This document shows, piece by piece, positions 1 through 10,425 of a DNA stretch of 64,000 bases. Where the stretch lies: the NCBI RefSeq assembly GCF_022647885.1, contig NZ_JALCLM010000001.1, positions 1,178,001-1,242,000 of the forward strand. The letters are read 5' to 3'. The position numbers were made by a program, and so were the translations under genes. Within the stretch, counting starts at the first letter, position 1. The number at the start of each line of letters is the position of its first letter. Origin of the DNA: Bifidobacterium sp. GTDB lineage: Bacteria > Actinomycetota > Actinomycetes > Actinomycetales > Bifidobacteriaceae. The notes under the pieces are model-generated. The model saw nothing but the letters and a program-made list of their open reading frames with translations, was not told the DNA's origin and did not search any database.

Positions 1-62
1 TTTGCTGTGTCATCGCTGTCACACTCCTAACATGGTTGATATAAACCAGCATAACCGCGAAT

Positions 63-79
63 TTGCGTTCATAGCGCAA
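63..79. promoter_or_regulatory. Inverted repeat upstream of clpC, candidate stress-regulator operator
   Basis: TTGCG and CGCAA flank a 7-bp spacer about 75 bp before the clpC start. The inner CGTTCATAGCG resembles the actinobacterial ClgR motif (CGC-N5-GCG) with one mismatch. ClgR is known to control clp genes in actinobacteria; assigning this site to it is inference. Confidence 0.3.
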
Positions 80-152
80 TAGGGAAACGGCTGTGAATAA
101 ACGTCATCGCAAATCTGTAGAGTGAGTGACAGTTTCAAAGGGAAGGACAAGC

Positions 153-2751
153 ATGTTCGAACGGTTTACCGACCGTGCGCGGCGCGTCATCGTGCTGGCG
201 CAGGAAGAGGCTCGCGCCCTTCAACACAATTACATTGGTACTGAGCACCTGCTGCTCGGACTGATTCGTGAGGGTGAAGGTGTCGCCGCCAAGGCACTCG
301 AGGCAAAAGGTGTGGAGTTAGATGCCACACGTAAACAAGTCGAGGAAATGATTGGCAAGGGGAACGCTGCTCCAAATGGGCATATTCCCTTTACACCGCA
401 TGCCAAGCAAGTGCTCGAGCTCAGTTTGCGTGAAGCCTTACAACTGGGCCATAGCTATATTGGTACCGAGCATATTCTGCTTGGGCTGATTCGTGAGGGT
501 GAAGGTGTTGGAACCCAAGTCCTCATTAAGATGGGTGTGGATCTCGGAGAGCTCCGCACATCAACTATTCGACCTAATTCGTGGTAGTCACGAAGGCTCT
601 GACGCAGCCAAAGCTGATTTGGCGAATGCAGGTAGCGTACAAAACAAGCAAGGACAGACAGGATCTGCCATTCTGGATCAGTTCGGACGCAATCTCACTC
701 AGGAGGCTGCGGAAGGCAAGCTTGATCCAGTTATTGGTCGTAGCAAAGAGATTGAGCGTGTGATGGTAGTGCTATCACGTCGCACAAAGAATAACCCTGT
801 GCTGATTGGTGAGCCTGGTGTAGGTAAAACTGCAGTAGTTGAAGGACTCGCCCAGAAAATTCATGTTGGTGATGTACCTGAGACCTTGAAAGGCAAGCAG
901 GTGTATTCGCTTGACCTTGGTTCTATGGTGGCTGGTTCACGTTACCGTGGTGATTTCGAAGAGCGCTTGAAGAAGGTGCTTAAAGAGATTAAAACTCGCG
1001 GTGATATTGTGCTGTTCATTGACGAGATTCACACTATCGTTGGTGCTGGTTCAGCGGACGGTGCACTTGGTGCATCGGATATGCTCAAGCCTATGTTGGC
1101 TCGTGGTGAGCTACAAACCATCGGCGCCACAACCACTGAGGAATACCGCAAGTACATTGAGAAGGACGCGGCACTCGAGCGCCGTTTCCAGCCAATTCAG
1201 GTTCCTGAGCCGACAGTCGCTGAAACGATTGAGATTCTTAAAGGTCTGCGCGACCGCTATGAGAATCACCATCATGTGACTATTACCGATGGTGCTCTAC
1301 AGTCTGCAGCAGAACTTTCTGCACGATATATTCAGGATCGTAACTTGCCAGATAAGGCTATCGACTTGATTGATGAGGCTGGAGCTCGTCTGCGCATCAA
1401 GCGCTTGACCGCGCCTCCTGAACTTCGTGAGCTTGACGAGAAGATCGCTAAGCTGAGCGAGCAAAAGGATCAGGCTATCAAGGATCAAGACTTCGAGAAG
1501 GCTGCTGAATTACGTGACGGCCAAGAGAAGCTTGAAACTGAGCGCAAGGAGAAGGAACAGTCCTGGCGCGAAGGTGAGTCCGACGTGCGCATGGTTGTGG
1601 ACGAGGATGTTATCGCTGAAGTGATTTCTTCAAGCACTGGCATTCCTGTGTTTAAGCTGACACAGGCGGAGTCTAAGAAACTGCTCAATATGGAAGGTGA
1701 GCTGCATAAGCGGATCATTGGCCAGGATGAAGCAGTTAGTGCATTGTCTCGTTCTATTCGCAGAACTCGTGTGGGGCTTAAAGATCCAAAGCGCCCTGCA
1801 GGTTCGTTCATCTTTGCAGGACCAACTGGTGTCGGTAAGACTGAACTTGCTAAGACGCTGGCTTCCTTCCTCTTTGATGACGAAGATGCTTTGATTCGTG
1901 TTGATATGTCTGAGTTCGCTGAGAAATATGCAGCTTCACGTCTCTTCGGTGCACCCCCAGGGTATGTAGGGTACGAAGAGGGTGGCGAACTGACTGAGAA
2001 GGTTCGTCGTAAGCCATTCTCAGTGGTGCTCTTTGATGAGATTGAGAAGGCTCACCCGGATATTTTCAATACGCTCTTGCAGGTGCTTGATGAAGGCCAT
2101 CTAACCGATGGTCAGGGACGCAAGGTGGACTTCAAGAACACGATTATCATTCTGACGACCAACCTTGGTACTCGGGACATCGCCCGTGCCGCCAACACCG
2201 GTTTCAATCTCGGCAACAACACCGAGACCAGCTACCAGCGGATGAAGGATCAAGTCACCAGCGAACTCAAGCAGCAGTTCCGCCCTGAGTTCCTGAACCG
2301 TCTTGATGACATCATCGTCTTCCAGCAGCTCAATGAGCAGCAGGTTCGTCAGATTGTTGATTTGGATGTTCAGCAGCTCAACGATCGTTTGTTCGAGCGT
2401 CATATGTCACTTGAGCTCAGCGATGCAGCCAAAGATTTGCTTGCACAGAAAGGCTTCGATCCCTTGCTGGGTGCCAGGCCTCTGCGCCGAGTCATTCAAC
2501 GCGACATCGAGGATGCTATTTCCGAGAAGATTCTCATGGGAGAGCTCGGAGATAACGAGCATGTGTTAGTTGATGCTGAGGGCGAAGGAATACTCGGAGA
2601 ATTTACCTTTGTCGGTAAACCTTTTGAGCAAGATGCTGATGGGAATACGCCTCAGTTGGTTGGTGCATCCGCAGTGACCTCTACCGACGTGGATTCCACC
2701 GATGGTGATAGTGCAGATACCGGTACTGATAATGGAGAGACTGCAGAATAG
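153..2751 (+). CDS. clpC: ATP-dependent Clp protease ATPase subunit ClpC, interrupted by an apparent +1 frameshift
   Basis: Class I Hsp100 AAA+ unfoldase that feeds substrates to ClpP in the cytoplasm. The start at 153 follows an AAGGGAAGGA ribosome site and gives the family-typical [11 protein letters not shown]. The N domain with two Clp-N repeats (each with [15 protein letters not shown]) ends out of frame at a stop near 587. The rest of the protein continues in another frame: D1 Walker A GEPGVGKT, a UVR-containing middle region, D2 Walker A GPTGVGKT, then an acidic Asp/Ser/Thr-rich tail. Deleting one C at about position 570 joins TSTI directly to [11 protein letters not shown] and gives about 865 residues, the normal size. 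Identity is certain. Whether the extra base is a sequencing error, a real mutation or recoding cannot be told from the sequence; ClpC is generally important in actinobacteria, which favours an error. Confidence 0.93.
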
Positions 2752-2774
2752 TTTCTCAATCGGTACATATACCC

Positions 2775-2811
2775 AAGATGGGCCACGAAATGAAATTTCG
2801 TGGCCCATCTT
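2775..2811 (+). terminator. Strong hairpin terminator after clpC
   Basis: A 17-bp perfect stem (AAGATGGGCCACGAAAT and its complement) with a 3-nt loop starts 23 bp after the clpC stop. The 3' side runs into TTATT, only a short T tract. It is nearly symmetric, so it could work in both directions. Confidence 0.85.
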
Positions 2812-2819
2812 ATTCATTG

Positions 2820-2924
2820 GTGTAGGGATTTTCTTATTACCGGTCAGTATCGTGATTTGAGATCATTGAAATTGCAACGATTCTGATTAGACGGTTGCCC
2901 TTGGTACAAGGAAAATCCCTACAC
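2820..2924. repeat. 105-bp palindromic element, copy 1
   Basis: The ends are 14-bp perfect inverted repeats, GTGTAGGGATTTTC and GAAAATCCCTACAC. The interior is an imperfect palindrome centred on TTGAAATTGCAA. It lies between the clpC terminator and the convergent MFS gene. It is about 95 percent identical, in reverse orientation, to the copy at 12327-12430. The right flank is AAACGG, shared with the copies at 25643 and 27675. No clear target-site duplication is visible. Confidence 0.9.
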
Positions 2925-2974
2925 AAACGGAAACTCAGGCGAATCCCACATGAATTTACCGTTCACATGCTCCA

Positions 2975-4264
2975 TTATTCGTCTATGAGCTGTTGCTCAG
3001 CGGGAATTTGTGCAAGACGTTGCTGCAATCGGCGATCATAGAGACGCGTGGATGGTACAGCGAACATCAACAGGCCGCAAAGCAGCGACCCAATGCCTGA
3101 AAGTACAAAAATCCACTCCACACCAAGGGCATCGGCAAGTGGTCCGACAAACAGTAGTCCAACAGGTCCTGCGAGACCTGAAAGCGACATGCAAACGCCA
3201 AAAATTCTACCAAGCTCGTCTGGCGGGAACGATTGCTGAATCATTGCCATAGGAAGTGTACTGGGGAAAGCTATAGCCATGCCTGCGAAAGCATTGAGTA
3301 CCACGAAGAGTATGAATCCTGTCATGGATGCAGGCAATAGACCGCTAAGAGCGAAGGCCACACCTAATACAAGAATCGCAAGAATTGAGGGACGCATACG
3401 GTCTTTCCAATTGCCGAATATGCCTATGATTGCACCGCCCACAAGTGAACCGATGGACCATACCATTTCAACTACGCCAGCTTGGAATACTGTTCCTTTG
3501 AAGTATTGGAAGGTCATCAAAGGGTACAAGCTTGCAGCAGGCATGAACATCAAGGTAAACAGCGAACTGATAATCAGCATCGACCACAAACCGCGAGCGC
3601 TGGCAATACGTTTGAATCCAAATACTGCATCCGCTATAACTCGTGGTTTTTCAACGATATTGCTGAGATTCGAAGGAATACGTATGAAGGCTAAAATGCC
3701 GACTGAAAGTACAGCTCCAAGCACATCCATCAGAATCAAGTAGTTGATGGGGATGAATGCATAGAGAAATGCTCCTAAAGCAGGAGAAATGACCATTGTT
3801 GCTGACTGCACCATGCCTAGCTGACCATTGATTTTGGTAATTTCTTTGTCGGGCACAATTGTTGGCAAGATAGATTGGATTGTAGGCATCTGGAAAGCCT
3901 GAGCTAAGGATCGCACGAAGAGTGAGATGAATACCAGCCATAGCGGGAACGTTGAATTGACCGTGCCTACGACAGACAGCACAATAGCGAATGCTGCTGC
4001 AACAAGATCAGGTACGATGAGTAGCGCTTTTTTATTCCAACGGTCAATAAAGGTTCCGACAAATGGGCTGAGCAACACCATAGGAAGCATGGCTAGCAAC
4101 GTGGCATAGCTTAAAATCGTAGCCGAGCCAGATTCTTGCGTGAGATACCAAATAATGGCATATTGCACAATCATCGAGGTGATACCGGTCATGAACTGGC
4201 TGAACAGAAACAGATAACTATTGCGTCGCCAATTGGACATCTGCTGAAGTGATGCCTGAGCCAT
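2975..4264 (-). CDS. Major facilitator superfamily exporter, MefA/MFS_3-like
   Basis: Predicted 429-residue inner-membrane drug or metabolite/H+ antiporter with about twelve hydrophobic segments. The N-terminal stretch (SQFMTGITSMIVQYAIIWYLT, then FVGTFIDRWNKK after TM2) is typical of the MFS_3 group that includes macrolide efflux Mef proteins. The substrate cannot be read from sequence. It stands alone, converging on clpC with a palindromic element between them. A second Met nine residues in is possible, but the upstream AAGG favours the longer form. Confidence 0.8.
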   Translation of the reverse strand: MAQASLQQMSNWRRNSYLFLFSQFMTGITSMIVQYAIIWYLTQESGSATILSYATLLAMLPMVLLSPFVGTFIDRWNKKALLIVPDLVAAAFAIVLSVVGTVNSTFPLWLVFISLFVRSLAQAFQMPTIQSILPTIVPDKEITKINGQLGMVQSATMVISPALGAFLYAFIPINYLILMDVLGAVLSVGILAFIRIPSNLSNIVEKPRVIADAVFGFKRIASARGLWSMLIISSLFTLMFMPAASLYPLMTFQYFKGTVFQAGVVEMVWSIGSLVGGAIIGIFGNWKDRMRPSILAILVLGVAFALSGLLPASMTGFILFVVLNAFAGMAIAFPSTLPMAMIQQSFPPDELGRIFGVCMSLSGLAGPVGLLFVGPLADALGVEWIFVLSGIGSLLCGLLMFAVPSTRLYDRRLQQRLAQIPAEQQLIDE

Positions 4265-4689
4265 AAGAAGCCTTAGTGTTGGGTCGGTGTGTGGAGCGTG
4301 GCAGCGAACTGCATAACAACTATCGCACAGCTTGTTCTCAGGTACAGCATCAGCTCAAGGTGTAATGGTCAATACCTGTTGCTTACACATGAATATGAAT
4401 GGTGTTGTGAGAACTTTCAGGGTGTTTCACCAGCAGTGATACCATTAACTTGACTTGAATGTATGAAGATGTGAGCACCCATGACGTCCTTGTTAGGCGT
4501 AGCACCGCGGTTAAATCCTTTGATTTGAACGGTGTAGCATGCGCAGTGCAATATAGATAGTGCAATATATGCAGCGCAACTACAACAATTCGACATATTC
4601 CACTCGGTATTGAGCATGGGTGCTCTATACGTTATTGAAGGCTGAGCTTTGTCATTCAGCGATACAGTATTTACATCGAGGAAAAAATT
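4265..4689. other. 425-bp divergent intergenic region with a short tandem repeat
   Basis: Lies between the divergent MFS and methyltransferase genes and must hold both promoters. The only visible structure is a 14-bp tandem repeat at 4545-4579, two and a half copies of AGTGCAATATAGAT-like units. The open frames here on the minus strand show no recognisable protein character and one runs into the methyltransferase gene. Confidence 0.6.
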
Positions 4690-5559
4690 TTGATTAATGT
4701 AACACCAGAACATGCAAATATCATGCAGAATATCAACGATAATCGTGACAATTGGAATGATCGTGCCGAAGTGCATATGCACGGGGGTTATGGCGATATA
4801 GACGCGTTCATCGACGATCCACAAGCAACCACCGCAGTTGCACGACGAGATATGGCCGTTTTGAGGCCATATCTGCCACACCACAGCCTGCGCGGTCAGA
4901 AACTCATGCATTTACAGTGCCATATTGGTACCGACACTCTGAGTTGGGCAAGATTGGGGGCTGAGGAGGTATGGGGTCTTGATTTTTCGTCGGTATCACT
5001 GTCTTATGCCAAGGAGACTGCTCGGCGAGCAGGAGAACATATTCATTTCGTAGAAAGTGATGCCCGTTATGCTGCATCCGCAATGCCAGAACAACGAGGA
5101 TCTTTCAATGTGGTGGTGACGAGTGCAGGTACGATTACTTGGCTCCCTGATTTGCAACAATGGGCACAGTCTATTGCCGAGTTACTCGCACCAGGTGGAG
5201 TATTTATGATTCGAGATGATCATCCGCTGCTCTTCGCACTAGATAACATGGGGCTGACTGTGGTGCAAGATTATTTCAGTGGTACTGAGGTTTCTTATGA
5301 GTCTCACTCCTCATATACCGAGGGTTCGGAAAATACTATTGCCCACGGTCACAACCACAATTGGGCTCACGATTTTCAAGAAATAATCGGTAGTTTACTC
5401 GGTGCCGGCCTTGAAATAGTAGCAGTAGGGGAGCAACGCATCACAGAGTGGCGTTCTTTGCCCATCTTGGAATTCTCAGAGAACGATGAGGGCTGGCACA
5501 TGCCTAAGGGCATGCCAGACATACCGCTCACCTTCTCTGTCGTCGCAAGAAAACGGTAA
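4690..5559 (+). CDS. Class I SAM-dependent methyltransferase
   Basis: A 289-residue soluble protein with a Rossmann-fold methyltransferase core. Motif I is LMHLQCHIGTDTLSWARLGA, with the acidic end of strand 2 at GLDFS, followed by VESDARY and the post-motif LLAPGGVFMIRD. Such proteins methylate small molecules or macromolecules; the substrate is unknown. The TTG at 4690 is preceded at good spacing by GAGGA, whereas the first in-frame ATG (4723) has no ribosome site, so TTG is preferred. It is not in an operon. Confidence 0.8.
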   Translation: MINVTPEHANIMQNINDNRDNWNDRAEVHMHGGYGDIDAFIDDPQATTAVARRDMAVLRPYLPHHSLRGQKLMHLQCHIGTDTLSWARLGAEEVWGLDFSSVSLSYAKETARRAGEHIHFVESDARYAASAMPEQRGSFNVVVTSAGTITWLPDLQQWAQSIAELLAPGGVFMIRDDHPLLFALDNMGLTVVQDYFSGTEVSYESHSSYTEGSENTIAHGHNHNWAHDFQEIIGSLLGAGLEIVAVGEQRITEWRSLPILEFSENDEGWHMPKGMPDIPLTFSVVARKR

Positions 5560-5702
5560 TACAAGGCACTAGTAGATTGTCTGTTACACGAAGAGATAAC
5601 TGCATCAACAGTGCAGCTCTATGACAAAATAATCGTCGTTCAGCTGTGCTGATGATGCAGTTACCTCTGGTGTACGGCTATATAAGGCGGACCTGTGCAC
5701 AA

Positions 5703-6434
5703 TCAGACTGTTTGAGATGCCTGTTCAGGGGAGCTTTCTTCAACATGACCATCTTGAATGGTGAGCACACGGTCACATTCGCTGAGTAATCGTTCGTCAT
5801 GAGTCACCATCACGACCGCTGTGTTTTCCCGACGTGATGCTCGAGCGAAAATGTCTGCGACTCCCATGGCTCTGGCAGTATCCAGACTGGCTGTTGGCTC
5901 ATCTGCGAGGATTACAGCGGGACGACTGAATAGGGCAACGCATATCGCCGCGCGCTGTTTTTCGCCTCCCGACAATTCTTCGGGATATTTGTTGCTGAGC
6001 TTCTCAATATCGAGATCCTGCATCAGACTAGTAGCACGACGCGCATCAAACTTCTCGTGTGCGTAGGATGACCGGAGTTTGAGTTGCTCCTGAAGTGTTA
6101 GGAAGGGAACCAAATTCGACGATTGCAATACAAAGCCTACAGTGTTGAATCTGAGTCGAGCGAGTTCCTTTGCGGACATATGAGAATATTCTTTGCCGTC
6201 TAAACTCACAGAACCACCACTTGGTTTTTGCAAACCACCCATGATGGTTAACAGCGTAGATTTTCCGGAGCCACTTGGGCCAACAACAGCGACGAATTCT
6301 CCTGAGTTAATAGTGCAGGTAGTCGGTGTCAAAGCGTGTACAGTAGTGTCCCCGTCCGGATAATCTTTATATACCTCGCTGAATTCCAATACAGCGTGTG
6401 AAGGTTGCATATTACTGGTATCTGCTGATGTCAT
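5703..6434 (-). CDS. ABC transporter ATPase, MacB/LolD/HrtA type
   Basis: A 243-residue nucleotide-binding subunit with Walker A GPSGSGKST, signature LSGGEKQRAA and Walker B VILADEPTASLD followed by a switch His (MVTHD). It overlaps the upstream permease gene by four bases, so the two are translationally coupled. The pair should form an exporter-type or mechanotransmission ABC complex in the membrane. The acidic, non-membrane C-terminus ends EESSPEQASQTV. Confidence 0.9.
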   Translation of the reverse strand: MTSADTSNMQPSHAVLEFSEVYKDYPDGDTTVHALTPTTCTINSGEFVAVVGPSGSGKSTLLTIMGGLQKPSGGSVSLDGKEYSHMSAKELARLRFNTVGFVLQSSNLVPFLTLQEQLKLRSSYAHEKFDARRATSLMQDLDIEKLSNKYPEELSGGEKQRAAICVALFSRPAVILADEPTASLDTARAMGVADIFARASRRENTAVVMVTHDERLLSECDRVLTIQDGHVEESSPEQASQTV

Positions 6435-7630
6435 GACAAAGCCTCGATAGCGTCTATAGATGAAACTGCTCGTGCGGAGAATGCGGCGCCAATCAAACTA
6501 CATACAACCAGCACACCAGAAATAATTGCAAACCAATAGGTACTCACTGTTATTGGAACGGTTACAGGCATTACAGCAATGGTGAGTAAAGCCAGCAATA
6601 GACCGATCAGGGTGCCTAGTACCGAAAGAATCAAGGTCTGGGCAAGAATCGAACGAGATATGAAGGCATTGGAATATCCTTGCGCCTTGAGCACTCCAAA
6701 GAGGTGCCGTTTGTGCATGGTCAGGATATATATGAAAATTCCAACCACCAAAGCGGATACCCCCACCAGGAATCCAATCATCAGGGAAAAGGTCAACACC
6801 TGAGCTTGATAACCAGGAATGTTGTTGATAAACGAGTTCATATCGAGCGATACCATGTCACTCGGAAGAGATATGTGCTTGGACGCATCTCTGACTACCA
6901 ATCCGCTTGCTACTACGGTCTCATCGGAATTCGTTGAGCTTGCAGATTGACTGGTTTGCTGTTGAGAACTAGCTGCAGTTGTTGATGTCGCAGCGGATGT
7001 AGAAGCCATTGATGCATATGCGGAGGGCAGTGTGAAGGTGCCATTGCGTACATAAATCACCGGCTCGGTGTTGTACTCTGCAGTCTTCGTGAACCCAACA
7101 ATCTTGTATGTGTACCCAGCTCTACCTACGCTCACGGTTTGTCCGAGTTGCACACCGTCTTTTGTTGAAAGGCTTTCACTAGCAACCGCTTCTGTATCCT
7201 TGTCGGCAGCGCGTCCATTCACCAGTTCTGGAATCAGAGTGGATGATTCTCGTACGCCAAGCAAGACGGTGTTGAAGCCTTCACCGCTAACGGTTCCTGA
7301 CTTCTTGATTTTCGTTACGGCCTGCAGCACGCTAACTGGCTCGATTGCTTTGTTCCCTGATTGGCCGATATCATCACTGCCCGCGCTGCTACCGAGAATC
7401 GTTGACTCTTCGCCTTTAGTTATTGATGAAGAGACAAGATTGCCATTGGCATCGTCTGAAAGCAGTATGCTCGAAGCGTCCCAAGCGTCGACTGATGTGC
7501 GATTTGCTTGCGCAAGACCATAAGACAGAGCAGTTAAGAAAAACGATAAATATCCGACGAGTACAATAACCGCCATAATTAGGGCGTATCGTCCTTTTGA
7601 ATGTCGGATTTCTTTCCATGCGAGCTGCAT
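6431..7630 (-). CDS. FtsX/MacB-like ABC permease, resembling HrtB
   Basis: A 399-residue permease with one N-terminal membrane helix (about 15-40), a large extracytoplasmic domain (about 45-275, Ser/Thr-rich near its end) and three C-terminal helices, the MacB/FtsX layout. The N-terminus (LAWKEIRHSKGRYALI, then ALSYGLAQANRT) resembles the HrtB/DevC group. HrtB exports haem in some Gram-positive bacteria; that role here is only a suggestion. It is the first gene of a two-gene operon with the ATPase. Confidence 0.8.
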   Translation of the reverse strand: MQLAWKEIRHSKGRYALIMAVIVLVGYLSFFLTALSYGLAQANRTSVDAWDASSILLSDDANGNLVSSSITKGEESTILGSSAGSDDIGQSGNKAIEPVSVLQAVTKIKKSGTVSGEGFNTVLLGVRESSTLIPELVNGRAADKDTEAVASESLSTKDGVQLGQTVSVGRAGYTYKIVGFTKTAEYNTEPVIYVRNGTFTLPSAYASMASTSAATSTTAASSQQQTSQSASSTNSDETVVASGLVVRDASKHISLPSDMVSLDMNSFINNIPGYQAQVLTFSLMIGFLVGVSALVVGIFIYILTMHKRHLFGVLKAQGYSNAFISRSILAQTLILSVLGTLIGLLLALLTIAVMPVTVPITVSTYWFAIISGVLVVCSLIGAAFSARAVSSIDAIEALS

Positions 7631-7933
7631 GCATCCCCTTCTTCCCCTACGCGTGCACCAAGTATTGACGCATCAATTTCCAACGCTATGAGTGCTGTGG
7701 TTACATGCATGCACTACGCCATGTTCTCGGTGACGTGGCATCGTTGTAATTCCCGGACTAACAATACGCATCCGAAAGTCATCGTAAGAGATTCACGCCC
7801 TAAGAGTAGGTCAAGCACAGTGCGTATATGTGCCACTACGACTCAGGTCATGAGATGAATTAATCGTTGATATATCGCGATTTGGAGCTCGCTATGGCGC
7901 CCGAATTGTTGCTTAATGCATGCGTTGATGATC
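7631..7933. other. 303-bp intergenic region
   Basis: Upstream of the HrtB-like permease and downstream of the ECF fusion gene, both on the minus strand. It should contain the permease promoter. I see no convincing hairpin, repeat or conserved gene; an 85-codon plus-strand frame here looks random. Confidence 0.5.
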
Positions 7934-10414
7934 TCAAGGTATCAGCAGGAGTGTGAGAATATAGACAAGAACTAATACGCCAAATATGGTGTCTCGGTGT
8001 GAGAAACGAAGCACACGCAAATGTGTGCGATTATTGCCACCTTCATAGCAACGGGCATCTAGAGCTAAGCCAAGATTGTCTGCATGGCGCAATGTGCCTG
8101 CGAACACAGGAACGATGATTGCTGTGATTGCTCTGATACGCTGCAAAACTCCACCACTCTCAACGCTTCCTCCTCTTGCCGATTGAGCATCTATAACGGA
8201 AGAAGTTTCTTTGGTGAGAATCGGTATAAAACGAAGCGCTAAGGACATGACCAGAGACACTTCATGAGTGTGTATGCCGAATATTTGTAATGGTTTCAAT
8301 AATGATTCAAAGGCGTCAGTCATCTGTGTGGGTGTGGTGGTCTGCATAACTACAGCACCCAAGATGATAACCAAGGCGAATCGGCAGGTATAGAGCACAG
8401 CGCTCCATATACCGCCAGTACTCAAGAGCAGTGGTCCCCACTGAATGAGCACAGTACCGGTATGTACCACGAAGAGATTGAGCAATCCCATAATGACAAA
8501 CATAGCCAGAAAAACGCGTACAGAATGCAGTATGCGCAGTGGGGGTATGCGTGAGGCGGCGGTGATAACCAGTGTCATAGCAGCGCCTAGAGCCAGTTGA
8601 TACGGCGTAGTGATAAAGAAGGCGGTTAACATCATCGCTAAGCATCCCAACATTTTTGCACGCGGATCCATCTTACTAAGCAGCGATGATTGAATTTGAG
8701 CATCCGACCTTTCGCAGAAAGCTCTGTTGTTAGAGTGTTGCTGCTGGTCACCTTCAGCTAGTTGACGGTCACTCGACGATCGTGATGTGGCTGCTTCGGA
8801 CATCACATGACGATAACTGCCGAGCACTTCTTTGGATGGGCCAAAAGCTTTGACTTGTCCCTCTTCAAGCCACAGACTGCGGTCGGCGAGTTTGAGGGCA
8901 TCATTAAGGGAATGCGTAGTCATAATCACCGTAACGCCACGCGAGCTAAGTTTGGCAATTAAATCGTTCATCCGAGTCCGTGCTTCGGTATCAAGATTGG
9001 CAGTAGGCTCATCCATAACAAGTACGTCGGGTGTGCAAGCAATCACCCCAGCTATGGCGCACAAGCGTTGCTGTCCACCCGATAGTTCGAATGGTGAACG
9101 ATCAGCGAGAACTGCAATCCCAAGGAACTGCATTGCTTCGTCGACTCGTTGTTGAACTTCTTGTTTGGAGTACCCTAGATTTTTGGGCCCATAAGCGACG
9201 TCGTCGCGCACCGTATCCGCGAAAAGCTGACGCTCAGGGTGTTGCATAACGTAGCCTACCTTGTGACGCAGGGCACGCAACGATTGTCGTTTGGCACTTG
9301 TGCCATTACCACTCAATCGAATACCGCAAACATCAACTAATCCTGAGCTTGGCTTCACTAGAGCGCACAATATCCGTGACAGCGTAGATTTTCCCGATCC
9401 ATTGTGACCGACAATAGCGATAACCTCACCTTGCTTGGCTTGGAATGAGACGTCTGTTAAGGCATCGTGATCTCCATCGCTGAAACGAAATGAGACATCG
9501 CGAACATCGATTACGTTGTCAGCAGCGGGCAATGATGGCTGCCATCCCAGCGAGGGTATGGTGTGATCGCTGGGAGAGGGGCGCGTTGACGCCTCTGCCA
9601 GCGGCCTCGTTCGCGGTAATACCGGAGAAGACGGTGTTGCAGTTTCAACATTGTCATCTTCGTGTGTAGTTGCAGTGTTGAGTTTTGATAGAGCATCAGG
9701 AAGTTTTTCTGGGGGACAGTCAGCAATAATTCGACCCTCTTCGAGAGCAATTACACGGTCTGCTTTGGAGAGGTCTTCAAAATCATGCGTAATATGCACG
9801 ATTGCTGTGCCGCGTGAGGACAGTACATCTAAGACCTGCATCACATCTTCTTTGCCTTCGCTGTCTAGCATTGCTTCAGGTTCATCAAGCACTAACAGAT
9901 CTGGTTGCATGGCTAGTGCACCGGCAATAGCAACTCGTTGTTGTTGCCCTCCAGACATTTTTGTAGGGTCGCGTAATGCTGAAGTCGTCATGGAAACATG
10001 CTGTAAGGATTGCTCTACACGTTCGATAATCTCTTTACGTGGTACCGAAAGATTCTCTGGACCGAATGCCACATCATCTTTGGTAACAGTGGTGACAATT
10101 TGGTCTTCCGGATTCTGAAATACCATTCCGATGCGGTGCCTGGCCTGTCTATAGCCTTCGGCATCAATAGTGCCGAAGGCATAGACTTCTGAGCCAAAAT
10201 ACGAGATCAAACCATCATCTGGACTGACGAAAGCGGCGATAATTCGAGACAAAGTTGACTTGCCTGAACCGTTCGATCCAACCACAAAGATTCGTTCGCC
10301 TGCATGTACATCAATGTTGATATCTTTCAATGCCCAAGTATTACCTCGGTCATAGCTGAAATCCACATCACGAAGGCTGACTATGCATGCCGGCGAGTCT
10401 GACAGTCGTTTCAT
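7934..10414 (-). CDS. Fused ECF transporter energising module, EcfA-EcfA'-EcfT
   Basis: An 826-residue chain containing everything needed to power an ECF vitamin importer except the substrate-binding S subunit. ATPase 1 (about 10-235) has Walker A GSNGSGKST and signature MSGGQQQRV. ATPase 2 (about 300-530) has GHNGSGKST and LSGGQQRLC. An EcfT transmembrane domain (about 575-826) follows, with coupling motifs SARGG and ARCYEGG, the latter lacking the usual ARG Gly. It starts 11 bp after ribU, so it is probably dedicated to riboflavin rather than a shared group II module. The whole is under the FMN riboswitch. Confidence 0.9.
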   Translation of the reverse strand: MKRLSDSPACIVSLRDVDFSYDRGNTWALKDINIDVHAGERIFVVGSNGSGKSTLSRIIAAFVSPDDGLISYFGSEVYAFGTIDAEGYRQARHRIGMVFQNPEDQIVTTVTKDDVAFGPENLSVPRKEIIERVEQSLQHVSMTTSALRDPTKMSGGQQQRVAIAGALAMQPDLLVLDEPEAMLDSEGKEDVMQVLDVLSSRGTAIVHITHDFEDLSKADRVIALEEGRIIADCPPEKLPDALSKLNTATTHEDDNVETATPSSPVLPRTRPLAEASTRPSPSDHTIPSLGWQPSLPAADNVIDVRDVSFRFSDGDHDALTDVSFQAKQGEVIAIVGHNGSGKSTLSRILCALVKPSSGLVDVCGIRLSGNGTSAKRQSLRALRHKVGYVMQHPERQLFADTVRDDVAYGPKNLGYSKQEVQQRVDEAMQFLGIAVLADRSPFELSGGQQRLCAIAGVIACTPDVLVMDEPTANLDTEARTRMNDLIAKLSSRGVTVIMTTHSLNDALKLADRSLWLEEGQVKAFGPSKEVLGSYRHVMSEAATSRSSSDRQLAEGDQQQHSNNRAFCERSDAQIQSSLLSKMDPRAKMLGCLAMMLTAFFITTPYQLALGAAMTLVITAASRIPPLRILHSVRVFLAMFVIMGLLNLFVVHTGTVLIQWGPLLLSTGGIWSAVLYTCRFALVIILGAVVMQTTTPTQMTDAFESLLKPLQIFGIHTHEVSLVMSLALRFIPILTKETSSVIDAQSARGGSVESGGVLQRIRAITAIIVPVFAGTLRHADNLGLALDARCYEGGNNRTHLRVLRFSHRDTIFGVLVLVYILTLLLIP

Positions 10415-10425
10415 ACGATGCTTCC

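Noticed and set aside
493..580. Separate downstream start for the second clpC part at 493
   Set aside because: The residues from 493 to about 570 in that frame are not ClpC-like; homology begins exactly at the frameshift.
560..580. Programmed +1 frameshifting in clpC
   Set aside because: No stop-codon-linked slip site like that of prfB and no ribosome-site-like stimulator just upstream; sequencing error or mutation is simpler.
4417..4911. 164-codon minus-strand frame between MFS and methyltransferase genes
   Set aside because: No ribosome site, random composition, and it overlaps the methyltransferase start.
7601..7858. 85-codon plus-strand frame in the gap before the HrtB-like gene
   Set aside because: It begins inside the permease coding region on the opposite strand and shows no conserved features.
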